Assembly (NCBI GenBank): GCA_001769855.1
Contig: MEPP01000011.1
Coordinates: 124,001 to 188,000, forward strand
Length of the DNA stretch: 64,000 nucleotides
Direction of reading: 5' to 3'
Source: Bdellovibrionales bacterium GWA2_49_15
GTDB lineage: Bacteria > Bdellovibrionota > Bacteriovoracia > Bacteriovoracales > Bacteriovoracaceae
The notes under the pieces are model-generated. The model was not told where the DNA came from and did not search any database. It worked only from the letters and a program-made list of their open reading frames with translations. The translations under genes and the position numbers were made by a program. This document shows positions 8,408 to 15,904 of the stretch, in pieces; positions within the stretch are counted from its first letter, which is position 1, and each line of letters opens with the position of its first letter.

Positions 8408-9772
8408 ATGAATGCGCGAAAGCTTTTTGGTACTGACGGAATGAGGGGGCGGGCCAATGTCTACCCCATGACCTGTGACATGGCCATGCATCTCGGACGC
8501 GCTGTGACCCATTATTTTCAAACTCATTCTCGAGATTTCAGAACCCCTCTCATCATTGTGGGCAAGGACACCCGCTTAAGTTGTTACATGCTGGAGCTGG
8601 CCTTCTCCTCTGGCGTCTGCGCTCAAGGTGGAAAGGTTATTATGACCGGCCCACTGCCCACGCCCGGAGTTGCCTTCGCCACCCGATCCATGCGTGCTCA
8701 TGCGGGAGTCATGATTTCCGCTTCTCATAATCCGTACATGGATAATGGCATTAAAATTTTTGATCACCAGGGAAGTAAGTTGCCAGATGAGGTTGAGTTT
8801 CAGCTTGAGGAGATGATTTTACACCCTGAAACTATTCCCCTCCTCGACGGTCATCGCCTCGGCAATGCCAAACGGCTCGATGAGGTTCTGGGGCGATACA
8901 ATGTTCAGGTTAAATCAGGATTGGATAGCTCCTACGATTTAGGGGGCGTTAAGATTGTTCTGGATTGCGCCAACGGCGCTGGATACAAAGTTGCTCCCAT
9001 GGTGTTTGAAGAACTGGGGGCCAATGTCATCACGTTAGGTGTTCGACCCAATGGTTTAAACATTAATATGGATTGCGGGGCGCTTCATCCCAAGCAGGCC
9101 CAGGAGCTGGTCCTGAAGGAAAAGGCCGATCTTGGCATTTGTTTGGATGGTGATGCCGATCGAGTCGTGCTGATTGATCAGTATGGGGAAGTGATCGACG
9201 GAGACCAGCTCATTGGACTCTTTGCCAAGCTGATGTTGCGTTCAGCAAAAATGAAGGCCGATGATGAGGTGGTCGGAACCGCCATGTCCAACATAGGTCT
9301 TGAGGTCTATCTCAAGCGCATGGGTCTGAAATTTTTCAGGGCCAATGTAGGCGATCGCTATATCTGGGAAAGAATGTTGCTTTCCAAATCACCCATCGGC
9401 GGGGAGCCTTCCGGTCATATTATCTTCAGTGAATATGGCACAACCGGTGATGGAATTCTCTCGGCCCTGAAGGCCCTTCAGGCCATCAAATATTTTGGAA
9501 AAAGTTTGAGAGAGATGGTGCGTGAAGTGGAATTGTTTCCGCAAATTTTAAACAATGTAAAAATAGTGCGGAAGATTCCTTTTGAGCAGGTGCCATCCAT
9601 TCAGCTGGAATTAGAAAAAGTCCAGGACGTGCTCGGGAAAGAAGGTCGCGTTCTTTTGCGCTATTCCGGCACCGAGGCCCTGGCCCGTATTATGATTGAA
9701 GGGCGCGATCTCGGACTGATCAGTTCGCTCGGCAAGCAACTTTCAAAAGTGGTTGAGGAGGCCTTGACATGA
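8408..9772 (+). CDS. glmM: Phosphoglucosamine mutase GlmM
   Basis: GlmM converts glucosamine-6-phosphate to glucosamine-1-phosphate for peptidoglycan and LPS. All four signatures are present: the phosphoserine loop ISASHNP (near residue 105), the metal loop DGDADR, the sugar-binding GGEPSGH and the phosphate-binding RYSGTE. The length of 454 residues is normal. It lies 146 bases after the YbbR gene, and its last four bases overlap pdxJ. In other bacteria GlmM binds CdaA and inhibits it, so the neighbourhood may couple wall-precursor supply to c-di-AMP. Confidence 0.96.
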   Translation: MNARKLFGTDGMRGRANVYPMTCDMAMHLGRAVTHYFQTHSRDFRTPLIIVGKDTRLSCYMLELAFSSGVCAQGGKVIMTGPLPTPGVAFATRSMRAHAGVMISASHNPYMDNGIKIFDHQGSKLPDEVEFQLEEMILHPETIPLLDGHRLGNAKRLDEVLGRYNVQVKSGLDSSYDLGGVKIVLDCANGAGYKVAPMVFEELGANVITLGVRPNGLNINMDCGALHPKQAQELVLKEKADLGICLDGDADRVVLIDQYGEVIDGDQLIGLFAKLMLRSAKMKADDEVVGTAMSNIGLEVYLKRMGLKFFRANVGDRYIWERMLLSKSPIGGEPSGHIIFSEYGTTGDGILSALKALQAIKYFGKSLREMVREVELFPQILNNVKIVRKIPFEQVPSIQLELEKVQDVLGKEGRVLLRYSGTEALARIMIEGRDLGLISSLGKQLSKVVEEALT

Positions 9773-10539
9773 CCGCACCAAAAATAACTCCCAGGTTAGG
9801 GGTCAATATTGATCATGTGGCCACCTTACGCCAGGCCCGGGGTGAACTCTACCCCAGTGTTGTTGATGCCGCCCGTATCTGTCTTGAGCAGGGTGCCGAT
9901 CAGATTACCATTCACCTAAGAGAAGATCGCCGCCATATCCAGGATACCGACGTTGAGTCAGTCGGTTTGGTGACCAAAAAATTTGAAAAACCACTGAACT
10001 TAGAAATGGGGTGTTCCGACGGAATCATCGAAATCGCTCTGGCGGTCGTGCCTGATTGGATCTGTTTGGTGCCGGAAAATCGACAGGAAAGGACGACGGA
10101 GGGGGGACTCAATATTAAAAATGAGGCGACCTACCAGAGGGTCTTGGCCGTTTGCCAGCGTTTTAAAAAAATCCTGCCCACCACACGCATTTCTCTTTTT
10201 GTCGAAAGTGATCAGGATACCTTAGATCGAATCACGAGCTTGGCACCGTCGATTGATGCGGTGGAAATTCATACAGGACATTTCGCCAGGGATTTCATCT
10301 CAGGGAACGATCTGCGCGACCATCTTAAACAATACAAGACCGCCCATGAGCACATCAAACGCCTGGGCCTGTCCTATCACGCCGGTCATGGTTTGACCGG
10401 GGAGTCTGTGGTTCCCCTGCTTGAAGCAAAAATTTTCGAAGAGTACAACATCGGCCATTGGATTATCGCGGAGGCCGTCTTTAAAGGTCTGGGAGCTGTT
10501 GTTCGGGATCTTAACAATCTCATTAAACAATATTCATGA
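9769..10539 (+). CDS. pdxJ: Pyridoxine 5'-phosphate synthase PdxJ
   Basis: PdxJ condenses 3-amino-2-oxopropyl phosphate with deoxyxylulose phosphate in the last ring-closing step of vitamin B6 synthesis. The N-terminal LGVNIDHVATLRQARG, the strand ADQITIHLREDRRHIQD, the catalytic Glu/His region LNLEMG and the phosphate-binding GLSYHAGHGLT are all recognisable, and 256 residues is typical. The ATG overlaps the glmM stop (ATGA), so the two are translationally coupled. Confidence 0.96.
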   Translation: MTAPKITPRLGVNIDHVATLRQARGELYPSVVDAARICLEQGADQITIHLREDRRHIQDTDVESVGLVTKKFEKPLNLEMGCSDGIIEIALAVVPDWICLVPENRQERTTEGGLNIKNEATYQRVLAVCQRFKKILPTTRISLFVESDQDTLDRITSLAPSIDAVEIHTGHFARDFISGNDLRDHLKQYKTAHEHIKRLGLSYHAGHGLTGESVVPLLEAKIFEEYNIGHWIIAEAVFKGLGAVVRDLNNLIKQYS

Positions 10540-10546
10540 GGTATGC

Positions 10547-12157
10547 ATGCGAGTCGTAACCATCAAGGAAATGAAAGAGATCGAGACCAAAACTTTTAAT
10601 GAGTATGGTTTAAGTGAAGATTTCATCATCGAAAACGTGGGGATTGCCGGGGCCCATTTTTTGATTGAATTAATTAAGCAGGAGCCAACTAATTTTAATC
10701 TGGAGACTTTGGAATTTATTTTCCTCATCGGCCGTGGCAATAATGGTTCTGACGGGTTGAGCATGGCCCGGCACCTCACCAGCTTTGGACTGCGCCCTCG
10801 CGCTTTTCTGGTTTTTCCCGATGGCCCATTTTCACCCGAGGCCAGAAGGCAAATTGATCTGGCCAAAAAATTCGGGGTCAAGGTCACTCCCTTGCTCGAG
10901 GGAGAACAGCTGAGTAGCTATTTTGAAATTTCCGCCTCGAATCACATTGTGATTGACGCTATTTTCGGGACCGGCACACGTTTTCCTCTGGGAGAACGGA
11001 TGCGCGAGCTCTTTGATGTGGTGAATGAGCATTCACAGTTTACTATTTCTGTGGATATTTGCTCCGGGGTACACGCCGATACCGGGGATATTTCGGGCGG
11101 GGCGATCCGAAGCAATATTACCTTGGCGATTGGCTTGCCAAAGCCGGGCCACTATCTTTCTGAGGGGGGCCGTTTTTCCGGCGATACCCGCATCCTTACG
11201 GTGGGATTTCCCGAGCAGGAGCTGGAAAAAAATGGTGATCTCTTCACCCTCGATAAGCGGTCTGTCCAGAAGTACTGTGCGGTGAAACGCAACGCCTTTG
11301 CTCATAAAAATACCTTTGGCCATACCATGTTGATTGGCGGGTCTTTTGGTTTAACCGGGGCCCTGAGCTTGGGAAGTATGGCGGCGCTCGGCTCTGGCGC
11401 TGGTCTGGTTACTGCCGCCACCTGGGCCTCGGCTTACCCTGAACTTCTCACTCGCTTATCACCCACTATTATGAGTGCCCTCATTCCGGAAACTGAAAGC
11501 GAGGTCAAGAGTACTGTCGAAAACGATCTCTCAAAATTTACGGTTGCCGTTTGCGGTTCAGGCATGGGGCGTTCCGAGTTAACCCGCGTCACGGTGCTGA
11601 ACTTACTGAGCGCCTTTAAAGGGCCAGTGGTTCTCGATGCCGATGCCATCAATGTCCTCAATTTCAAGGAGGATATGGGCCATATCCGTGAGCGCTCTTT
11701 TCCCACTATTCTCACTCCCCACATTGGCGAGTTTGCCCGTTTTATTGGCATCGATACAAAAGGCCTGCTGATGCGCCCACTGGAATACCTGCGGGAGGTG
11801 GTGGATGCACTTGGCGCCATCGTCGTTTTAAAGGATGCCTGTACCCTGATCGGTGATCCCAAGGGACAGTTTTTGATTCACTATCGACCGAACGACGGCT
11901 TGGCGAAAGGGGGCAGTGGGGATATTTTGGCCGGACTGATTGGCGGACTTTTGTCGCAGGAATTCGCCACAAGTAAGGGAGAGTTTCGCGAACATCTGCA
12001 GGCAAAGGCCTTGCGTGCCACCGCCCTGGGTGTCTATCTGCACGCCGAGGCCGGTTATCTGGCGGCCAAGAAGTATGGCGCTCGATCCATGTCTGCGGAA
12101 AATATTATTGAGTGTTTTCCTGAGGCATTTGAATTGCTAGAGAAGGAGGGACGGTGA
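10547..12157 (+). CDS. nnr: Bifunctional NAD(P)H-hydrate epimerase/dehydratase (Nnr), 536 aa
   Basis: The N-terminal half is a YjeF_N epimerase with the loop GRGNNGSDGLSMARHL. The C-terminal half is a ribokinase-like ADP/ATP-dependent dehydratase with KNTFGHTMLIGG and the nucleotide loop AKGGSGDILAGLIGG. Together they repair damaged hydrated NADH and NADPH. The start at 10547 has TGAGGT before it and begins in the family way (MRVVTIKEMKEIE). An overlapping ATG four bases earlier is out of frame. The gene sits seven bases after pdxJ and overlaps tsaE by four bases (GTGA). Confidence 0.93.
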   Translation: MRVVTIKEMKEIETKTFNEYGLSEDFIIENVGIAGAHFLIELIKQEPTNFNLETLEFIFLIGRGNNGSDGLSMARHLTSFGLRPRAFLVFPDGPFSPEARRQIDLAKKFGVKVTPLLEGEQLSSYFEISASNHIVIDAIFGTGTRFPLGERMRELFDVVNEHSQFTISVDICSGVHADTGDISGGAIRSNITLAIGLPKPGHYLSEGGRFSGDTRILTVGFPEQELEKNGDLFTLDKRSVQKYCAVKRNAFAHKNTFGHTMLIGGSFGLTGALSLGSMAALGSGAGLVTAATWASAYPELLTRLSPTIMSALIPETESEVKSTVENDLSKFTVAVCGSGMGRSELTRVTVLNLLSAFKGPVVLDADAINVLNFKEDMGHIRERSFPTILTPHIGEFARFIGIDTKGLLMRPLEYLREVVDALGAIVVLKDACTLIGDPKGQFLIHYRPNDGLAKGGSGDILAGLIGGLLSQEFATSKGEFREHLQAKALRATALGVYLHAEAGYLAAKKYGARSMSAENIIECFPEAFELLEKEGR

Positions 12158-12669
12158 AAGTTCTACGTCATTGGAAAAAAGTGTTGGAAAACGATTTGGA
12201 TTATATTGTTTCTGAAATGAAGGATGCCATTACACCGCCGGCCGTGGTCATTTTGAGCGGTCCGGTGGGAGCGGGAAAAACCACCTTCACCAAGCGATTT
12301 GTAAAATTGATTACGGGGCCCGGGGTTGCCAGTGCGCCACCTCGCGCACAGGAATATGAAGTTCTAAGCCCCACCTATTCAATTATCAACGAAACAGGAA
12401 ACCTGGCCCACGCGGATCTTTACCGAATTAAAGACAAGGAGGAGCTGGTTCATCTCGAGATTCCTCTTTACCTTGAGAACAAGGATTTTTTTCTGGTTGA
12501 GTGGGGAAGGCCTTATTTGGCCTTTTTAAAACGAGAAATAGATGAGCGTTTTAAGTTTTATGACCTTGAGATTTCCACCAATCCTGCAGGGGAAGGCGTC
12601 GAAAAGGCCACCGAGGGCGATGTCCGCGATCTATGTAGCCGAAATTTTATCTTGAGTGAGATTTCCTGA
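12154..12669 (+). CDS. tsaE: tRNA t6A biosynthesis ATPase TsaE
   Basis: TsaE is the ATPase of the TsaBDE complex that makes N6-threonylcarbamoyladenosine at position 37 of ANN-decoding tRNAs. Walker A is GPVGAGKTTFTK. The family blocks VLSPTYSIINE, HADLYRI and FLVEWGRP follow in order. A GTG start is chosen because AAGGAGGGAC sits at ideal distance and it overlaps the nnr stop. The pairing of nnr with tsaE is common in bacteria. At 171 residues it carries a short C-terminal extension. Confidence 0.93.
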   Translation: MKVLRHWKKVLENDLDYIVSEMKDAITPPAVVILSGPVGAGKTTFTKRFVKLITGPGVASAPPRAQEYEVLSPTYSIINETGNLAHADLYRIKDKEELVHLEIPLYLENKDFFLVEWGRPYLAFLKREIDERFKFYDLEISTNPAGEGVEKATEGDVRDLCSRNFILSEIS

Positions 12670-12695
12670 GTGAAAAAATGCTTTAGCAGTACGCT

Positions 12696-12716
12696 AGTCG
12701 GAAATAATTTCCGACT
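12696..12716. repeat. Perfect inverted repeat after tsaE
   Basis: AGTCGGAAA-TAA-TTTCCGACT gives a nine-base stem with a three-base loop, 27 bases after the tsaE stop. No T-run follows, so it is a poor terminator; it could be an operator or an mRNA 3' end. Confidence 0.5.
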
Positions 12717-12851
12717 GACGCGGTCGTGGAAAGTTAAAAAAAATTGAAAACCTACGTTTTGTGTGGCGCTAACTGACTGGAAAAGTTGCCTTTGTAGAGC
12801 AAAAAATACTCTTTATAATAAAAATAAATTGAATTGATCTGATAAATCCTG

Positions 12852-12880
12852 TTGACGTAGACTCAATCCCAGAGTCTAAT
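12852..12880 (+). promoter_or_regulatory. Promoter with embedded palindromic operator upstream of the Rrf2 gene
   Basis: TTGACG (12852-12857) and TCTAAT (12875-12880) are separated by 17 bases. Between and across them lies TAGACTC-N7-GAGTCTA (12858-12878), a perfect seven-base inverted repeat. A dimer bound there would block polymerase. The first gene downstream encodes an Rrf2-family repressor, so self-repression is the simplest reading. Confidence 0.7.
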
Positions 12881-12890
12881 TATTGGAGAA

Positions 12891-12921
12891 CTTAACCTGA
12901 CTGATCCGGTTGTCAGTTAAG
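12891..12921 (+). promoter_or_regulatory. 5' leader hairpin of the Rrf2 mRNA
   Basis: CTTAA(C)CTGAC pairs with GTCAG-TTAAG across a ten-base loop, with one bulged C. It would sit at the very 5' end of the transcript predicted from the promoter at 12852. It could stabilise the mRNA or be a second regulator site on DNA. Confidence 0.45.
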
Positions 12922-12990
12922 CTCATATGGCCAGGTAAGGCCGTTGAAATAAAAAATATCTTAACCGATTGGATTTATGGAGGAAGACCA

Positions 12991-13512
12991 ATGAGACTAA
13001 CATCAAAAGGACGTTACGCGATTCGGGCAATGCTTGATCTTACTGTTCACAGCAACGGAAATCCCGTGCGCTTACAGGAGATCTCAGGCAGGCAAAACAT
13101 TAGTTTACATTATTTGGAACAGCTTTTTAGAAAGCTCCGAAATGGACAAGCAGTAAAGTCTGTGCGCGGACCAGGCGGCGGCTACGTACTTGCTCGGTCT
13201 ATGGATGAGATCACTGTGAAAGATGTACTCGACTGTGTAGGTGAGAACATCAATCCAGCGAAGGATATTCTTGGCTCTGAAGCTGAGTCTGCCAACACGA
13301 CGGAATATTTTTTGTCAAAAAATTATTTCCAAAATCTTGGCGTGATGATGCGTGAGTATCTAGAAACGACATCACTAGGTGATTTGGTACGTAAGTCGAA
13401 AGATGCAGAAGCTGAGAGGAACACTCATGCAACTACAAAAGCGGCGACGACGGCTACCGAGATTCATGCAGCATCGGCTATAAGAAATCCAATTGGTGAA
13501 ATTAATCAATAG
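12991..13512 (+). CDS. Rrf2-family transcriptional repressor without the IscR cysteine triad, 173 aa
   Basis: The protein starts in the canonical way, MRLTSKGRYAIRAMLDL, after GGAGGAAG, so I rejected an upstream in-frame start at 12910. The winged helix contains ISLHYLEQLFRKLR and the wing VRGPGGGYVLAR. In IscR three Cys near residues 92-104 hold a [2Fe-2S] cluster. Here that region has a single Cys (VLDCVGEN), and no other Cys follows. The last 30 residues are Ala/Thr-rich and probably disordered. It overlaps the cysteine desulfurase by 20 bases, so it probably controls sulfur or Fe-S supply, but it must sense something other than a classical cluster. Confidence 0.85.
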   Translation: MRLTSKGRYAIRAMLDLTVHSNGNPVRLQEISGRQNISLHYLEQLFRKLRNGQAVKSVRGPGGGYVLARSMDEITVKDVLDCVGENINPAKDILGSEAESANTTEYFLSKNYFQNLGVMMREYLETTSLGDLVRKSKDAEAERNTHATTKAATTATEIHAASAIRNPIGEINQ

Positions 13513-14671
13513 ATTATATTTCGATTATAACGCGACAGCCCCGTTATCTGAGTCAGTTGTCAACTATCTCAGAAATGGGGCTTTCGTTTTTGGTAATCCC
13601 TCGTCAGTTTACAGTGAAGGGCGCGAAGCTCGTAAACTGATCTCTGAAACTTTTGATTTCTTAAAACAACTCTTTCACATTCCCAGCGAAGGCCACGAAA
13701 TTTTTTTTCATAGTGGAGCTACTGAGGCAATCAATTCCTTAGTCAAAGGGATGGCGATGTACGCCTCTTCCCAGGGCCAAAAATTTCATTTTTTTTACTC
13801 AGCCGTGGATCATTCTTCAGTGGTGAAGCAGGCGCTTCACCTGCCGTTGCTTGGACATGAGGCCCATGCCATTTCCGTCGATAGCAACGGCGAAATAGAT
13901 GTGGAAGTTGTGATTCAGAAAATTAAAATACAAAAGGGCCTCAAACTTTTTAACTTCACCCAAGTGAATAATGAGACTGGTGTGGTGTGGCCGCTAGAAT
14001 TGGCTATCAAGATAAAGCAGGCGACCGATTGTTTTGTCCATGTGGATAGCGTGCAGGCCCCCGGGAAAATCATAAACTGGGCCGCTCCCCGCTATGAGCT
14101 TGATTCTTACACTTTTTCGGCCCATAAGTTTGGGGCGATGAAAGGAGTTGGCTTCACGATTTTAAATCAGAATATGCCATGGATTCCCATGCACATGGGG
14201 GGCGGACAACAGAAGGGCCTGCGGGCGGGTACCGAGAACACCCAGGGCATCTACTCAATCAAATTGGCCCTCGAGGAATTGGTCAGGGATTTTGCCCCAC
14301 AAACTTTGCAATCCCACAAAGACACTTTAGAGTTGGCGCTGGAAAAGATGATGGGAAGTGCGGGCCAGATCACAGGGAAAAAGGCCAGTCATCGCAACCT
14401 AAATACAATCAATATAACTTTCAATCGTGAGATCAAAACTGAACTCCTGCTTGCCGCTCTGGATCTGGCCGGTCTAGCAGTTTCCTCCGGTCCCGCCTGC
14501 TCCATGGGCGTGTCGGTGGCCAGTAGAGTCTTATTAGAAATGGGCCTGCCTGAACGAATGGCAAAGAACTCCCTTCGAATTTCCTTAGGGCCTAAAACCA
14601 CCGCAGAAGATATGTCCCGGGCCTGGGAGATACTAAGTTCAGTGTTGCCCAAATATCTCGATTATCCCTAG
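13493..14671 (+). CDS. Cysteine desulfurase (NifS/IscS-like), 392 aa
   Basis: This PLP enzyme takes sulfur from cysteine as a persulfide for Fe-S clusters or tRNA thiolation. FDYNATAPL begins the fold. FSAHKFGAMKGVG carries the PLP lysine. SSGPACSMG carries the catalytic cysteine, in the position of the usual SSGSACSSG. RISLG closes the family pattern. Translation starts at a TTG (13493) or the adjacent GTG (13496) inside the Rrf2 gene, so it is coupled to it. No scaffold (IscU) or chaperone gene follows. Whether it serves Fe-S assembly or tRNA modification cannot be decided. Confidence 0.88.
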   Translation: MVKLINRLYFDYNATAPLSESVVNYLRNGAFVFGNPSSVYSEGREARKLISETFDFLKQLFHIPSEGHEIFFHSGATEAINSLVKGMAMYASSQGQKFHFFYSAVDHSSVVKQALHLPLLGHEAHAISVDSNGEIDVEVVIQKIKIQKGLKLFNFTQVNNETGVVWPLELAIKIKQATDCFVHVDSVQAPGKIINWAAPRYELDSYTFSAHKFGAMKGVGFTILNQNMPWIPMHMGGGQQKGLRAGTENTQGIYSIKLALEELVRDFAPQTLQSHKDTLELALEKMMGSAGQITGKKASHRNLNTINITFNREIKTELLLAALDLAGLAVSSGPACSMGVSVASRVLLEMGLPERMAKNSLRISLGPKTTAEDMSRAWEILSSVLPKYLDYP

Positions 14672-14807
14672 AAAGGTCCCAAAACTGCACCAAGATGCAG
14701 GGCCAAATTCATCTCGTTTCATACCGTGAGGGCGAAATGACCCTTGAAAGTCAGTCTAGCGCTGCGTCAAGATGCCTTAAACACTTTCTCGCTTAATAAC
14801 CAAACAT

Positions 14808-14823
14808 TGGCACAAGAAGTGCA
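14808..14823 (+). promoter_or_regulatory. Sigma-54-like element in a 342-base gap
   Basis: TGGCACAAGAAGTGCA has the full -24 hexamer TGGCAC, ten bases between GG and GC, and TGCA at -12. The only clear mismatch is G for the first T of TTGC. No coding region follows on this strand. The same bases can fold GCAC/GTGC, which is a caution. Confidence 0.35.
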
Positions 14824-14833
14824 ATTGAATAAC

Positions 14834-14999
14834 TCAAGAATGGTTGGCGACACACATGGCCCTGGATTAGTTTTTCAACCGCATAAACGTCCCACCTTGC
14901 CAACCCATACACGTCGGCCCGAATGGGCGGACGCCGGAAATCCCATCACAACACACATCTTTCGGTGAAAAATCTTTCCAGGGCCTCCATTCTTTCTTG
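14834..14999 (+). ncRNA. Candidate structured RNA in the 14672-15013 gap
   Basis: Downstream of the sigma-54-like element, GGTTGGC (14842-14848) and GCCAACC (14899-14905) can form a seven-base long-range stem. CGTCGGCCC-GAAT-GGGCGGACG (14912-14933) is a strong hairpin with one G-G mismatch. No clear terminator was seen, so the end is arbitrary. The rest of the gap shows no convincing gene; a 74-codon open frame here lacks a ribosome site. Confidence 0.25.
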
Positions 15000-15013
15000 A
15001 TGACTGCGAAGCT

Positions 15014-15643
15014 CTAGGTCTCGTCTTCGAGTTTGTCCCAGCTTAGTTCTTTCGAGAGAGTGACGCCTGAGACAGTTCGTTCCTCTTCCTTTTTGATGAA
15101 TCCAAAACTGACCTTGTGAAAATTTGTCCTTTCTTCATCATAGGCGATGAGAATGGTTTTCTTGGCGAAACTTGCCAGCGAGGTGAGGTAGTAGTCGGGG
15201 GGAAAAGGGCCCAGCTCTTCTTCAGTCATCATGGGATGCTGCTCATCGAGGGGCCGCGAGGTGGTATTTTTCACGACTAAGGCCACCTGTGCTCGCTCCT
15301 TCGGGATCTCATTGGTATTGCCCCAGGTTCCGAAGTGAAAAAAATCCAGATAAAATGTGGATTTTTCGTATTTTAATTTTCTCGGTAGAAGAAGAGATTG
15401 TAAAAAACGCCTGGAACTTAGATCCTTCGACTTCTTGGCCAATTTATCGGCAAGAGAGCTATCCTCAACGCGGATAATATAGGCCCCGGGAGTTTTAGTC
15501 GATTGATAAAGCAAATACTGGAAGGCAATAGAGAAAAGAGTGAACAGCTTATGTTGATTGAGCTGTATTAAGGGCTTGTCGTCTAGTTCGATCAGTTGTT
15601 TAACTGACTCATAGAGTTCTTCTTTTGTTAAATCCCTCTTCAT
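15014..15643 (-). CDS. Hypothetical cytoplasmic protein, 209 aa
   Basis: No family is recognised. The start at 15643 is supported by GAGG nine bases before it; an in-frame ATG 15 bases upstream lacks this. The first 60 residues look helical (LTKEELYESVKQLIELDD). A beta-rich middle (YIIRVED, STFYLDFFHFG, AQVALVVKN) and a final alternation of short strands (TILIAYDEE, HKVSFGFIKK) follow. There is no signal peptide or membrane segment. It lies alone between the cysteine desulfurase and fusA and is transcribed against both. Confidence 0.7.
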   Translation of the reverse strand: MKRDLTKEELYESVKQLIELDDKPLIQLNQHKLFTLFSIAFQYLLYQSTKTPGAYIIRVEDSSLADKLAKKSKDLSSRRFLQSLLLPRKLKYEKSTFYLDFFHFGTWGNTNEIPKERAQVALVVKNTTSRPLDEQHPMMTEEELGPFPPDYYLTSLASFAKKTILIAYDEERTNFHKVSFGFIKKEEERTVSGVTLSKELSWDKLEDET

Positions 15644-15757
15644 GAAAATTAACCTCAAAAGAAAAGCAGTTTTCTGCTCGGTCTACAAATGGAGACCCCT
15701 TGTAAGGGAAGGGCCTCTCCTTGTAAAGTGCAAAGAAGGTAAAAAAGCGCTTTTACA

Positions 15758-15786
15758 TTGACTGTTATCGCCTTTTTTTTTAGTAT
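15758..15786 (+). promoter_or_regulatory. Sigma-70 promoter of fusA
   Basis: TTGACT (15758-15763), 17 bases, TAGTAT (15781-15786). It gives an untranslated leader of about 110 bases that contains a GCCGG/CCGGC stem and an upstream-of-start GGAGAA ribosome site. Confidence 0.7.
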
Positions 15787-15904
15787 GCGCCCTATATACA
15801 GGACGTATCGAGTGCCGGCGTGAGCAGGAGCGGAAACCGGCCTATAATTTCCCGTATTAAACAATTAGTTATTAGGGCCCTGCCCTCAAGTTTGGAGAAT
15901 TGTC

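Noticed and set aside
12696..12716. Inverted repeat after tsaE as a terminator
   Set aside because: The stem is good but no T-run follows on either strand.
14744..14968. A 74-codon open frame in the gap after the cysteine desulfurase
   Set aside because: It begins at TTG with no ribosome site, has no recognisable composition, and covers the stems of the candidate RNA.
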